Positions 16,944 to 26,830 of a stretch of DNA of 64,000 nucleotides are shown one piece after another. The stretch is taken from assembly GCF_010672455.1 (NCBI RefSeq), contig NZ_JAAHGO010000012.1:417096-481095 (forward strand), written 5' to 3'. This stretch comes from Okeania sp. SIO2C9. Lineage in GTDB: Bacteria > Cyanobacteriota > Cyanobacteriia > Cyanobacteriales > Microcoleaceae. The first letter of the stretch is position 1, and every line of letters starts with the position of its first letter. A model generated the notes under the pieces. It did no database searches. It saw only the letters and a program-made list of their open reading frames with translations, and was not told the DNA's origin. Position numbers and translations under genes: made by a program.

Positions 16944-17432
16944 CTAAATTTTATCCAAATCAAAGTCACACTTACCAATAGAAATTAATTTAGCCTGCCG
17001 TCCGTGGAGGGTTTTCTCAATAGTATTTCCTACATTAGAAAAACCCAAACAAACCCGCAAAAAATCGGGAGGATAATAAACCAACTTTTCAGCCCATTCA
17101 ATAGCGACAATACCCAAAGGTACTTCCAAACCCTCCCAATAAATCTCCAAATTTAAAGCTTCAATTTCTGAACTTTCTAAGCGATATAAATCAAAATGAT
17201 AAAGAGGAATTCTGCCAGAAAAATACTCATTAATCAAAGTAAAAGTAGGGCTATCAATTGTTTCTGTTATTCCCAAACCAGTACCCAGACCTTGAACAAA
17301 AGTAGTTTTACCACTACCTAAATTTCCCTCTAATAAAATTACACTACCAGCAGGCAAAATTTTCCCTAAATTTTTACCAAAATTGTGAGTTGCGACAGTA
17401 TTTTGTAGTGACAAAAAAACTTCTTGGTTCAT
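16944..17432 (-). CDS. tsaE: tRNA t6A biosynthesis ATPase TsaE
   Basis: This 162-residue cytoplasmic ATPase works with TsaB and TsaD to make N6-threonylcarbamoyladenosine at position 37 of ANN-decoding tRNAs. The Walker A is GNLGSGKTTFVQGLG (36-43). SPTFTLINEY and YHFDLYRLESSEIEALNLE are family signatures, followed by GIVAIEWAEKL (Walker B-like with the Trp/Glu). Length is normal. It is convergent with the deoxyribosyltransferase gene, with an M1 element between. The other t6A genes are not in the window. Confidence 0.92.
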   Translation of the reverse strand: MNQEVFLSLQNTVATHNFGKNLGKILPAGSVILLEGNLGSGKTTFVQGLGTGLGITETIDSPTFTLINEYFSGRIPLYHFDLYRLESSEIEALNLEIYWEGLEVPLGIVAIEWAEKLVYYPPDFLRVCLGFSNVGNTIEKTLHGRQAKLISIGKCDFDLDKI

Positions 17433-17454
17433 AATTATTTATCGCTATTGCTGA

Positions 17455-18022
17455 TTTGAGGTATGTTAATTAATGGATAATTGATAATTGATAATTGATA
17501 ATTGATAATTACCTCTCCCTTTTATACCAATTTGATAAATGTTTGTTACAAATGATAGAAGTAATACCAAATTCAAAAAAGGTAGTTACATCTTAATTAG
17601 TAATTTATTCCTATAATAAAAAAAAATTAATCCCATAATTTATAAAAATCAAACATTTTTTCCTCTTTTTTATCATATTTTTCTTTCCCTGTTCCCTGTT
17701 CCCTGTTCCCTGTTCCCTATGTTGTGACTGTAGCAATGTTTTATGAAATTGGTATAATAAAGAAGGAAGAAGGAAGCAGGAAGATGGTAAAAATATTGAA
17801 AAAAAGGGAAAAACGATAGATATAAATATCTAAAATGAACTGGAGCAACTATTTTTAAGCATATCCGATAAAACTCTACCCTTTTGTAGCGTTCTTTTTT
17901 CAAAGTGGTATTAGAGAGAGGATTGACTAAAAGGAAAAAATTTATTTTTTCCCCCTTGAAAGGGGAGGCTTTTAACCAGAATTATTTAATTATTTAATTA
18001 TTAATTATTAATTATTCGGTAA
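17455..18022. mobile_element. M3 repeat hosting a nested M2 element
   Basis: It begins with several GATAATT iterations and AATTACCTCTCCC, then is interrupted at 17525-17910 by an M2 element. It resumes AGAGAGAGGATTGACTAAAAGG, passes CCCTTGAAAGGGGAGG and ends TTATTAATTATTCGGTAA. Removing the M2 insert restores the order seen in the 32809 and 33146 copies. Confidence 0.65.
17525..17910. mobile_element. M2 element nested in M3
   Basis: Ends TACCAATTTGATAAATGTTT and GTTCTTTTTTCAAAGTGGTA, flanked by TTA on both sides (17522-17524, 17911-17913). It is longer than other M2 copies (386 bp), with an internal TTCCCTGTTCCCTG iteration. Confidence 0.7.
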
Positions 18023-18226
18023 GCATTCAGCATTCAGCTATCAGCTATCAGCTTCTGAGACATATCTATGTTTTTTGCCACAGAATTGTATAGGTTGGTA
18101 ACTAAAGTTTGCTGTTCTTAGATTTCAATTATCTAATAGTAATAGTATAAGTTAAAAGAATGCTGACTTCATTTATTAAAAAGTACAGACTCGCTGAATG
18201 CTGACTGCTAATAGCTGAATGCTTAC
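18019..18226. mobile_element. M4 element
   Basis: GTAAGCATTCAGCATTCAGC at the left pairs with TAGCTGAATGCTTAC at the right. No clear target duplication; it overlaps the last bases of the M3 repeat. From 18227 to 18540 there is only pyrimidine-rich low-complexity sequence (TCCCCATCTCCCCATCTCCC), and the small frames there are spurious. Confidence 0.6.
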
Positions 18227-18540
18227 GAGGTATGATATTACGTCCGGATAAGAGGGCGAGCAAAAAACTTTCAGTAGTCCTGCATGGTAATGGTGAAGAT
18301 ATATCTTTTTTAATTTCTCCCGCACTCCCCATCCCCCCATCTCCCCATCTCCCCATCTCCCCATCTCCCGACTCCCAATCTCCCCACACACTCTCTACCA
18401 TTACTATGCACCACCACCAAACTTTCTTCTTCTATCCTCTTTCTTCTTCTTTTTTCTTCTTTCTTCCCTCCTGACTCCAGAGTTCTGAGTTCTGACTCCT
18501 AAGTAATTAAGATTAATATCATACACTCATTCATCAACAC

Positions 18541-19929
18541 CTATTTATTAAATTCAATACGCTCATACCACTGCAATAATACCTGTGCTAACATCATCGA
18601 ATCGTGGCGAACAAAACCAGTTTCTTCATCCTCATACATCACATTAGTCAAAAGAATTTTCCTTCCTAAATTTCTAACTTCTTCACGGTCAAGAAAAACC
18701 GGATGAGAATCTTCTTGAGCATAACGAACTAATGCTTGTGCTGAAGGACTTTTTCCCTGAACTAAAACAGTATCAAATAGTCGCTTACCAGCAGCAACAT
18801 CAATAGCACGAATATGGTCTGCCACAGTATATCCAGTAGTTTCTCCAGGCTGAGTCATAATATTACAAACATAAATACTAGGAATATTTCTAGAAGCCAT
18901 TGCCTCAGCAATTTCAGACACTAATAAATTAGGAATCACGCTAGTATATAAACTACCAGGGCCAATAATAATATAGTCAGCTTCTTCTATTGCCTGTAAA
19001 ACTTTGGGCAAAGCAAGAGGATGTTCAGGAGTACAGCCAATTTTGACAATTTTCCCCCTAGCTTCCGTAATATTAGACTCACCCTCAATACGTCGTCCAT
19101 CAGCCAATTCTGCCCACAAATTCACATCAGTAAGAGTAGCAGGTAAAACCTGACCCCTTATAGCCAAAACTTGAGAACTAGCAGCTACAGCTTGTTCCAA
19201 ATCTCCAGTCACCTCACTCATCGCCGTGAGGAAAAGATTGCCAAAACTATGTCCCACCAAACCATCACCAGCACGAAACCGATACTGAAACAACTCAGTT
19301 AATAACTTTTCCTCATTCGCCAGAGCTGCTAAACAATTACGAATATCCCCTGGTGGTAGTACCCCTATCTCTCGACGCAACCTACCAGAAGACCCACCAT
19401 CATCTGCCACCGTCACAACAGCAGTAATATTAGCACTGTAATCCTTGAGACCTCTTAACAAGGTGGAAAGACCTGTACCTCCGCCAAGAGCAACTATCTT
19501 TGGACCTCGATTTAATCGCCGATGGGCAAGTAACCGATCCACCAATTTTTCCTCTCCCTCTGGTATTAACACCTGAGTAATGGAATTAATACTACGATTT
19601 TGACCCCAGAAGATAAAAAGTAAACCAGCAAAGATAATTATTGGCCCGGAAATATAATTAGGAACTATAGTCGTCACCCATCCCAAAAATTCTTTAAGTA
19701 GCCGTAGGGTGTAAAAAATTGGAGTCATTCCCGTCCATATTGATAGACCTAAGCTAGTCAGTAGTACGCCAGCAGCACTCAAGAGTAACCACCGCTTAAT
19801 AAATAATCCTGGAGCTAGCCACTTAAACCATTGGCCAATTATCTGAGAATTGGTCTGACGACGTTTTGCAATAAAAAAATTACTTTTGAGAAAGATGCGT
19901 AGGGTTTTCTTGACTAAACTAGTTGACAT
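18541..19929 (-). CDS. YvcK/CofD-family protein with membrane anchor
   Basis: The conserved domain (about residues 145-440) shows [62 protein letters not shown] and [16 protein letters not shown]. These are the UDP-GlcNAc-binding YvcK/gluconeogenesis-factor signatures. In Bacillus this protein is needed for cell shape and growth on gluconeogenic carbon. Two membrane segments precede the domain, an arrangement I know from cyanobacteria. I start at [10 protein letters not shown] (19929); a start 14 codons upstream (19971) is open too. Catalytic activity is not established for the family. Confidence 0.88.
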   Translation of the reverse strand: MSTSLVKKTLRIFLKSNFFIAKRRQTNSQIIGQWFKWLAPGLFIKRWLLLSAAGVLLTSLGLSIWTGMTPIFYTLRLLKEFLGWVTTIVPNYISGPIIIFAGLLFIFWGQNRSINSITQVLIPEGEEKLVDRLLAHRRLNRGPKIVALGGGTGLSTLLRGLKDYSANITAVVTVADDGGSSGRLRREIGVLPPGDIRNCLAALANEEKLLTELFQYRFRAGDGLVGHSFGNLFLTAMSEVTGDLEQAVAASSQVLAIRGQVLPATLTDVNLWAELADGRRIEGESNITEARGKIVKIGCTPEHPLALPKVLQAIEEADYIIIGPGSLYTSVIPNLLVSEIAEAMASRNIPSIYVCNIMTQPGETTGYTVADHIRAIDVAAGKRLFDTVLVQGKSPSAQALVRYAQEDSHPVFLDREEVRNLGRKILLTNVMYEDEETGFVRHDSMMLAQVLLQWYERIEFNK

Positions 19930-19971
19930 AGCAATATTAGCCTTAGCTTGATTAAGGACAAATTTGTACAA

Positions 19972-20891
19972 AAATACTATCTACAATAAAGAAGATTCTG
20001 GGAGTATTATGGCGCTTCAGAACTAAATTATGTTGAGATGAAATGCCTTAACGAAGTCAGAAGTCATAACTCAGAAGTCATAAGTCAGTAGGGGCGTTAA
20101 CGATAGTTATGCGAAGCAAACAGCCGTTTGCTGGCGCAAAGCTCCGAAGATCGCCCGTACATAAGTTGTTTTTGTAACGGTGATTTGAGCAACCCTCCAA
20201 AAACCCGATCGCCTTAAAAGGCGGGGTTCGCGACCCAATGATTTTGTTAACGAAGATAAACTAAGGAGATTTAATCAAATCAGGATACATATAGCAGGCA
20301 ACAGGCAATAGTGGAAAAAGTATTTCTCTGTCTTACTGTTCATTATCAGCATAAGTCAAACACCAGCTCGTTCCTTCCTATAACAGCAGCCACGATAAAT
20401 ATTTGCTACAAATAATGGAGCATCTTGGTATAGAATTACTCTATTTTTGTCAAAACTGATTTATCTAATTGAGAGATAAAATATATCATTAATTGTTGAT
20501 TTTTTCTTACTTCTTTCTTCTTTCCTCTGCTCTAGATAACTAATCACCTAGATAACTAAAACCTTCTTGCTTTTTCTTGACTTACAGTATTTGTAACATT
20601 ATTTTTGGAAAATGGTATCACAGAAGACAAAGTTTAGAGGAGAAAGGCTGACTAAATCTCAAAGTTTGAGACTTTTATTATGCCCCCTTGCTATACTGCC
20701 AACAAAATCTGTTATGGTGCTACGCATTAAGTTTAGGACATAAATAGAAGCTGTTTGCGCAGCATTCCGTAGGAAAACCCTTTTGTATTTCTCTGTTGCC
20801 TATTGCCAGATGAGCTGTTGCCTTGCGCGTAGCGCTATACTTACTGCTTTTTTAAGGCCAATACATTATTGTGGACTGTTAAGTGTAAACG
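19972..20891. repeat. Repeat-filled gap: M6, M2 and small repeats
   Basis: No gene is seen. An M6 copy spans about 20047-20262 (TTAACGAAGTCAGAAGTCAT to AAAGGCGGGGTTCGCGACCC). It holds a GC-rich insert, GCGAAGCAAACAGCCGTTTG at about 20111. A degenerate M2 copy spans about 20394-20617 (ATATTTGCTACAAAT to TTTTGGAAAATGGTA). An M1 fragment (GGCTGACTAAATCTCAAAG) is at 20648. A small repeat, CTGTTTGCGCAGCATTCCG, is at about 20750. The promoter of the ABC gene must lie near 20830-20891, but I cannot point to it. Confidence 0.6.
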
Positions 20892-21704
20892 ATGAATCAC
20901 GAACCTATAATTGAACTGAAAGGAGTTAGTAAGTCATTCGGGTCTAATGTTGTTTTAGATGAAACAGACTTAACAATTTATCACGGAGAAGCATTGGCAA
21001 TTATTGGTCCATCTGGAACTGGTAAATCTACAGTTCTGAGAATTATTGCTGGTTTATTGACTCCTGATGCTGGAGAAGTTTATGTCCAGGGACAGCGACG
21101 AGTTAGATGGATGGATGATTTGAAAGATCCAATTACTATTGGTATGGTCTTTCAAAATGCTGCTCTGTTTGACTCCCTGACAGTAGAAGAAAATGTGGGT
21201 TTTCTTTTGTATCAACAGAGTAAGTTACCACATTCCCAGATTCAGGAGTTGGTGCAACAGAAATTGGAAATGGTGGGGTTGGGTAATATTGGCGATCGCT
21301 ATCCGGCAGAGTTATCTGGTGGAATGCGTAAAAGAGTTAGTTTTGCAAGAGCAATTATGACTAATCCAGAAAATCCTCATGATGACCCAGAAATATTATT
21401 GTATGATGAACCAACTGCAGGTTTGGACCCCATCGCTTCTACTGTAATTGAAGATTTGGTACGTCACTTACAATCTGTAGATGGTGGTTGTAGCACCTAT
21501 GTAATGGTGACTCATCAACATAGTACCATTCGTCGCACAGCAGACAGAATTATATTTCTTTATCAGGGTAAGGTGCAGTGGATTGGTACTGTAGATGAAA
21601 TTGATGTAGTGGACAATCCTTTGGTACAACAATTTTTTACAGGTACTGTAGATGGGCCGATTAAGGTACTGGATAGAGGTTTGACTGGAAGGCAAGGAAC
21701 TTAA
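20892..21704 (+). CDS. ABC transporter ATPase, MlaF type
   Basis: This 270-residue ATP-binding subunit shows Walker A GPSGTGKST (39-47), Q-loop MVFQNAALFDSLTVEENVG, signature LSGGMRKRVSFARA (141-), Walker B ILLYDEPTAGLDP (168-180) and H-loop VTHQH. The GMRKR signature and the length are those of MlaF/Ttg2A-type ATPases that drive lipid transport across the envelope with an MlaE permease and an MCE protein. The MCE gene follows at 22161 on the same strand; no permease gene is between or nearby. The stop codon falls at the TTAACGAAG start of an M6 repeat, so the last residues may be repeat-derived. Confidence 0.88.
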   Translation: MNHEPIIELKGVSKSFGSNVVLDETDLTIYHGEALAIIGPSGTGKSTVLRIIAGLLTPDAGEVYVQGQRRVRWMDDLKDPITIGMVFQNAALFDSLTVEENVGFLLYQQSKLPHSQIQELVQQKLEMVGLGNIGDRYPAELSGGMRKRVSFARAIMTNPENPHDDPEILLYDEPTAGLDPIASTVIEDLVRHLQSVDGGCSTYVMVTHQHSTIRRTADRIIFLYQGKVQWIGTVDEIDVVDNPLVQQFFTGTVDGPIKVLDRGLTGRQGT

Positions 21705-22020
21705 CGAAGTTAGAAGTCAGAAGTCAGAAGCGGTGCGACCCCGCGACGACGCCAGCTCGCTTGCGGAATGCGCACTCCTGTGAGTCAGAAGTTAACCCAC
21801 CCCTCGCCCCTCCCCCTCCCAGGAGGGGAAGTAGGGCATTTGAGCAAGGCTCCAAAAATATTGCGCCTTAAAAGGCAGGGTTTTAGACCCATGTTATTTT
21901 GATAATTGCCAGATTAAAGGCCAGAAAAATTAATAGATTTATAGTGCTGTGCGCAGACAACAGGCAATAGCGGTCAGACCCCGCGACGACGCAAGCTCGC
22001 TTGCGGAACGCTGACCAAGA
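21703..22020. repeat. M6 copy and small GC-rich repeats
   Basis: TTAACGAAGTTAGAAGTCAG opens an M6 copy that closes with AAAGGCAGGGTTTTAGACCC and ATGTTATTTTGATAA near 21900. Two near-identical GC-rich inserts lie at about 21735-21775 and 21968-22012; both contain ACCCCGCGACGACGC followed by CTCGCTTGCGGAA. Nothing else is seen before the MCE gene. Confidence 0.6.
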
Positions 22021-22160
22021 GAGGCAACAGGGGAAATAAAAAACCGATAATATAAGACTTTTAGCTATTGGACAGTTCCTGTAATTTGTAAATATGCCAG
22101 CGCACATTGCTATAGAGCAGATAAATATAACTATAGCTTATTGATAATTTTGGGGAAACT

Positions 22161-23591
22161 ATGCGATCGCGAACAGCTAGAGAAGGTTCAGTAGGTTTAT
22201 TAACTTTGCTAGGATTAGGTTTATTTGGTGTATTGGTGCTTTGGTTGAAGGGAGTAAACTTAGGCCAACGTAGTTATAACGTAATAGTGGAATTTGAAAG
22301 TGCATCTGGTATGGAGTTAGGCACATCGGTTAGATATCGAGGTATTAATGTGGGACAGGTAGTAGGAATTAAACCAGGGCCAAATGGAGTAGATATTACT
22401 TTAGAAATTAAACCTGAAGATTTAATTATTCCCCGTGATGTGTTTATTCAAGCAAATACATCTTCATTTATTGGTACTGCAGTGATAGATATTACTCCTA
22501 GAGGTGGAATACCAGAATCAGAAATTTCTGCTGGTCCTTTATCCTCTAATTGTCCGGAAATAATTATCTGTAATAATGACCGTTTACAAGGGCAAGCAGG
22601 AGTAGAAATACAGCAACTATTAAGAGCAGGAATTCGTTTAATCGATCTATATAGTGACCCAGAGTTATTTAGTAATATCAAAATAATTGCTGAAAATACA
22701 GCTAATGCCTCTGCAGAAGCTTCTAAGCTAACAAAACAACTGGCTGATTTGTCAGAAACTATTAGAGGAGAAATCCAAGGTATAAGTCAATATTTAAGAG
22801 AAGATGTTGATGAAATAACAGGAATTATTAGAGCAGAAGTGGGTGGTTTGACTAATACTTTAGAAGGAGAAATAGGTGGTTTGACTAATACTTTGGAAGG
22901 GGAAATAGGTGGTTTGACTAATACTGTAGAGAGAGATTTGGATAGTCTAACTAAAACTGTAGAAAGAGAAGTCAATGATATTTCCAATGGCATAGCAAAT
23001 GTGACTAAAGCTATGGAAGAATCTACAGCAAAAGTTTCCGAGGCAGCGATCGCCTCTGCAAATTCTGTAGAGGAAGTAGCGAATAAATTTAGTTTAACAG
23101 CAGACCAGATTAATTCAATTGTTAATACAAATCGTTCTACTCTAATAGCAACTTTAGATAATATTGAGAAAACGACGGAAGATTTAGCAGTGTTAATGGA
23201 AAGTTTAAGTCCGATAGTTAGCGAGCTAGAAAGAGGAGAATTAATTGGCAATTTAGAAATATTATCAGCAAATGCAGTAGAAGCTTCCGCTAATTTAAGA
23301 GATATTTCTAGTGACTTAAATAGTTCTACAAATATAATTATGTTGCAACAAACATTAGATTCAGCTAGAGCAACATTTCAAAATGTGCAGAAAATGACAT
23401 CAGATTTAGATGATTTAACTGGGGATGATAGATTTAGGAGAAGTCTTAAACAAATTATTAATGGATTAGGTGATTTATTCTCTTCAACAAAGCAGTTAGA
23501 ACAGCAAACTCGGATGGCAAAAAATATTGAAACTTTGTTAAAAGATAGTGGTAGTTCAGAGGTTAGTAAATTGACAGATTTGAGGGAATAG
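22161..23591 (+). CDS. MCE/MlaD-domain lipid transport protein
   Basis: This 476-residue protein has one N-terminal membrane segment (about 9-30, VGLLTLLGLGLFGVLVLWLK). An MCE domain follows (about 38-115: VIVEFESASGMELGTSVRYR, GINVGQVVGI, then SSFIGTAVIDITP). A long helical region (about 170-440) is rich in Thr, Ser, Glu and Asn. Three tandem 11-residue repeats (EIGGLTNTLEG type) lie at about residues 226-258, coded by three 33-bp repeats. MCE proteins form rings and tunnels that carry lipids between membranes. With the MlaF-type ATPase just upstream it fits a lipid transporter of the envelope or thylakoid. Confidence 0.87.
   Translation: MRSRTAREGSVGLLTLLGLGLFGVLVLWLKGVNLGQRSYNVIVEFESASGMELGTSVRYRGINVGQVVGIKPGPNGVDITLEIKPEDLIIPRDVFIQANTSSFIGTAVIDITPRGGIPESEISAGPLSSNCPEIIICNNDRLQGQAGVEIQQLLRAGIRLIDLYSDPELFSNIKIIAENTANASAEASKLTKQLADLSETIRGEIQGISQYLREDVDEITGIIRAEVGGLTNTLEGEIGGLTNTLEGEIGGLTNTVERDLDSLTKTVEREVNDISNGIANVTKAMEESTAKVSEAAIASANSVEEVANKFSLTADQINSIVNTNRSTLIATLDNIEKTTEDLAVLMESLSPIVSELERGELIGNLEILSANAVEASANLRDISSDLNSSTNIIMLQQTLDSARATFQNVQKMTSDLDDLTGDDRFRRSLKQIINGLGDLFSSTKQLEQQTRMAKNIETLLKDSGSSEVSKLTDLRE
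22836..22934 (+). repeat. Three 33-bp in-frame tandem repeats
   Basis: Each unit codes E-(V/I)-GGLTNT-(L/V)-E-(G/R). Differences between units are mainly synonymous (TTA/TTG, GGA/GGG), so protein sequence is kept. It lengthens the helical stalk of the MCE protein. Confidence 0.8.
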
Positions 23592-24059
23592 GGAATAGGG
23601 AATAGGGAATAGGGAATAGGGAATGAGAAACGCCGAAGTAGTCCAGTAGGGTGCGTTAATGAAATGTAACGCACGCCTTTCACAGCAAGGGGTGCGTGAG
23701 ATGTTAAACCGACCATTATTCCAGAAATGGTAAGCGTAAAGTCACTTGACTTGGCAAGTCATGTCATCCGCCAAGAAATAAATTTCTTGGCTTAAAGCAG
23801 AAGTCATCTTTAGATGACTAAAGTATAGCTAATATCATGTTCCCCCTCCGGGGGAGCTACGCTAACGGTAGAACAGTTATAATTAGGCTCGTAGTTAGGC
23901 TTTAGCCCTTACAATACTTACTATTAGGGCTAAAGCCCAACTACAAACAAAAATTTGATTATAAGTAATTATCCTAACATGATATAACTTTAAAAATTCT
24001 TACTTTTGACTTTTGACTTTTGACTTAAAATGACTTTTGACTTCCGTAAAAAGCTATAT
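23592..24059. repeat. Intergenic small repeats
   Basis: No gene is seen. Several GGGAATA iterations follow the MCE stop. GTGCGTTAATGAAATGTAACGCAC at 23651 is a repeat I know from many cyanobacteria. A hairpin-rich block (23742-23820) holds GCCAAGAAATAAATTTCTTGGC and AGTCATCTTTAGATGACT, as at 57689. An M5 end (ATATCATGT) is broken by GC-rich CCCCCTCCGGGGGAGC at about 23841. Confidence 0.6.
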
Positions 24060-25019
24060 CTACTCCTGCAAAGCAGCTAAAACTTGGTCGTGAATTATCC
24101 CATTACTAACAACCACGCCACGGTTATCAACCATCTTCGCTCCATCAGCAAAATTTAACGGTTTACCATAAAGGTCGGAAACACGTCCCCCAGCTTCTTC
24201 CACAACGATCGCTCCAGCAGCATGATCCCAAATATTCTCTCGATAGTTAGGAGACTTCGGTGAAGGCAAACGCAAATATAAAGCAGCTTGTCCAGATGCC
24301 ACAATACCATACTTTGCCTGAGAGTCTACCCGTACAGAAGGCGCAGTAATACCCGCAGCTTTCGCTACTGCATTCTGACGGTCTTGGTCACCGTGAGAAC
24401 TTTCCACACTTTCCACAAACCTGAGATTAGTAGTATCACCAGCTTTCACCACATGAATAGGAGTCAATTCACCTCCTGCTATTGGCATCATTGCTGCTCC
24501 TTCACCCCGCACCGCTACATACAGCATCCCTGGTTGATTATTTTCTACTGGCATCGCCGGACAAGCTAACACCCCTACTTTAACTTCTCCTGCTTCCACC
24601 AATGCCAACGCCACTGCATATTGGTCTTGACGTAAAAACCCTTTTGTGCCATCAATGGGGTCTAAAGTCCAATAACGAGGTCCGACTTTACCGTTACCTT
24701 GGTTAATCCACTGTACTATCTGTTCTGGAGTAGCATCTGCTATCTGTTCTTTTACATAATTTGTCACTTTTGTCAAATTTTCTGCCATTTCTGGACTTTG
24801 TAATTCAGTGGCGTCTTCTTCTCCTACCACTGGATCATCTGGAAAGGCCTCACCCAAGGCTTTGCAAATCAATGCCTGAGCGCCATAGTCAGCAACAGTT
24901 ACCGGACTTTTATCACCTTTTTCCATTGCCGGCGGAATATTTCCACGAACCTGTTCGCAGAGTTTAGCTGCTGCTAGAGCAGCTTCAATTGCTATTTGTT
25001 TTTCGCGTTCGTAAGCCAT
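24060..25019 (-). CDS. 3'(2'),5'-bisphosphate nucleotidase (HAL2-like)
   Basis: This 319-residue member of the inositol monophosphatase superfamily has metal sites GEEDA (66-70), DPIDGTKGF (120-128) and WDHAAGAIVVEEAGG (about 264-278). VTVADYGAQALICKALGEAF is typical of the HAL2/Met22 branch. That branch removes the 3' phosphate from PAP, a by-product of sulfate assimilation and sulfotransfer, and is inhibited by Li/Na. Length fits HAL2 better than CysQ. The gene stands alone among repeats, divergent from the creatininase gene. Exact substrate is an inference from the family. Confidence 0.88.
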   Translation of the reverse strand: MAYEREKQIAIEAALAAAKLCEQVRGNIPPAMEKGDKSPVTVADYGAQALICKALGEAFPDDPVVGEEDATELQSPEMAENLTKVTNYVKEQIADATPEQIVQWINQGNGKVGPRYWTLDPIDGTKGFLRQDQYAVALALVEAGEVKVGVLACPAMPVENNQPGMLYVAVRGEGAAMMPIAGGELTPIHVVKAGDTTNLRFVESVESSHGDQDRQNAVAKAAGITAPSVRVDSQAKYGIVASGQAALYLRLPSPKSPNYRENIWDHAAGAIVVEEAGGRVSDLYGKPLNFADGAKMVDNRGVVVSNGIIHDQVLAALQE

Positions 25020-25772
25020 GAGTAGTTTTAAATTAGGTACTATTCATAGCATATAGTAGTGTTTGAATATTTAGAACTAGGTTTAGCGCCCAAAACTATA
25101 GGAGTTAAGCATTAGACATCTTCTCCAAAAGAGGGAACAGGGAACAGGGAACAGGGAAGAATAATTGATTTGATTTTTGATTTTTACCAGATGTATATTA
25201 AACATCTCCTATAATCAAAACAGGACTTACACAAAAGACGAAAATGAAAATATAGATCATTTGTAGATATTAACGGCCGTTAACCCCTATATTTTGTGGT
25301 TATGCGTAATATCATGTTCCCCCTCCGGGGGAGCTGCGCTAACGGTTGAATACTTATAACTAGACTTTTGTGAGGAGTCAGGAGTCAGGATAGAAGAAAG
25401 GATAAAAAGAGGAAATATTGGAGATGGGGTATTGATAATTTCAGTATTTCTTTAGTACTCTCGGTATTGTCAGTCCTTAAACTTGATTTATCACTAATTA
25501 TCCGAATATGATATAAGTCCCGAAAAAATAAAGTCAATTATCCCACAGAAATTATCAATAGAGTTGTTGGGAATTAAGCTAAAAAAATGGCTCAAACCCT
25601 TATTAGTCAAAGCTTATAGCGTTTAAAAGCCCTAAAATGCTGAAAACCTTATATAGTAAGCTTTTGAGCATTGTTCAATTTTTATTTCCCAACAACTCTA
25701 ATTATTTTCCTCTACTCCCTACTCCCTACTCCCTCTTTTCTAGGAGATGTCTATTATGATTATTAATGATAT
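25020..25772. repeat. Intergenic repeats between divergent genes
   Basis: No gene is seen. GGGAACAGGGAACAGGGAAC iterates at 25135. An M5-type end with GC-rich insert (ATCATGTTCCCCCTCCGGGG) lies at about 25311-25345, the same arrangement as at 23836. The segment 25590-25690 contains TTGGGAATTAAGC and its partial inverse. Confidence 0.5.
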
Positions 25773-25787
25773 TTGACTTTATTATTT

Positions 25788-26609
25788 ATGATGCACAATT
25801 TCATCCCACCAGAAAGATTTTTTCCCTATCTCACCTGGCAAGATATTGAAACAATGCCAAATAAGGAAAATGTAGTAATTATTCAACCAGTGGGTTCTAT
25901 TGAACAACATGGTTTTCATTTACCTATAATTGTTGATTCAGCGATCGCTACTTTTATTACAGGTAAAGCACTAGCTAAACTCGACTCTAATATTCCTGCC
26001 TATGCCTTACCAACTCAATATTACGGTAAATCTAACGAACATTGGCATTTTCCTGGTACCATTACTCTCACCGCCCAGACTTTGATGGCAGTATTAACAG
26101 AAATGGCTGAAAGTATCTATCGCTCTGGGTTCCGCAAATTGGTATTTTTGAACGCACATGGTGGACAACCACAAGTTATCGAAATTGTGGCGCGAGACTT
26201 GCACCAGAAATATGAGGATTTTTTGCTATTTCCGCTTTTTGCTTGGCGCGTACCTCACCCAAGTAAAGAATTGTTCACACCAAAGGAAATGGAATTGGGA
26301 ATTCATGCAGGAGATGGGGAAACAAGTATGATGTTGTCAATGTTGCCGGAGACGGTAAAAATGGATAAGGCAGTAACGGAATATCCTCAAGATTTGCCAG
26401 AAGACAGTATGTTAAGTATGGAAGGGCAGTTACCTTTTGCTTGGTTAACGCAGGAGTTAAGTTGTAGTGGTGTTTTGGGTGATGCCAAGGTAGCTACGAA
26501 AGAAAAAGGCGATCGCCTGATTGAGGCTTTTACTGATAGTTGGGTGCAGGTTATTCAGGACGTTTATAAATTTCAGCAACCAAAACAAAAATCTAACTCG
26601 CGATCATAA
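25788..26609 (+). CDS. Creatininase-family amidohydrolase
   Basis: The 273-residue protein (from the first ATG; a TTG 15 nt upstream is open) has the creatininase fold. PVGSIEQHGFHLPIIVD carries the first metal ligands (Glu, His, Asp), LNAHGGQ the central His-Gly-Gly motif, and MELGIHAGDGETSMML the last His/Glu site. Relatives hydrolyse creatinine, formamide groups of riboflavin/F420 precursors, or other cyclic amides. The cyanobacterial members are mostly of unknown substrate, and nothing in the neighbourhood narrows it. Cytoplasmic, no signal peptide. Confidence 0.82.
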   Translation: MMHNFIPPERFFPYLTWQDIETMPNKENVVIIQPVGSIEQHGFHLPIIVDSAIATFITGKALAKLDSNIPAYALPTQYYGKSNEHWHFPGTITLTAQTLMAVLTEMAESIYRSGFRKLVFLNAHGGQPQVIEIVARDLHQKYEDFLLFPLFAWRVPHPSKELFTPKEMELGIHAGDGETSMMLSMLPETVKMDKAVTEYPQDLPEDSMLSMEGQLPFAWLTQELSCSGVLGDAKVATKEKGDRLIEAFTDSWVQVIQDVYKFQQPKQKSNSRS

Positions 26610-26830
26610 TTGGTAGTTGTATCATGTCCGGTTTAATACTTAAACAATAGAGTTGTCGCTAAATAAAGGGAAAAAATCACTCTAACCTAGACAGAGCAAT
26701 AATTCCAAGCATTTTTGCTATCCAATAGCTACAATCTTTACAGAACAAGGTTTTTGGGATTTTTTTAAGTTATAAAGCGACAAGTCTAATAAAATAATTC
26801 AAGCAATCATGGTATAATTGGCGAGTATTT

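Noticed and set aside
18129..18474. Three overlapping small ORFs
   Set aside because: They cross the end of an M4 element and a CTCCCCAT iteration, with no conserved motif and no ribosome site.
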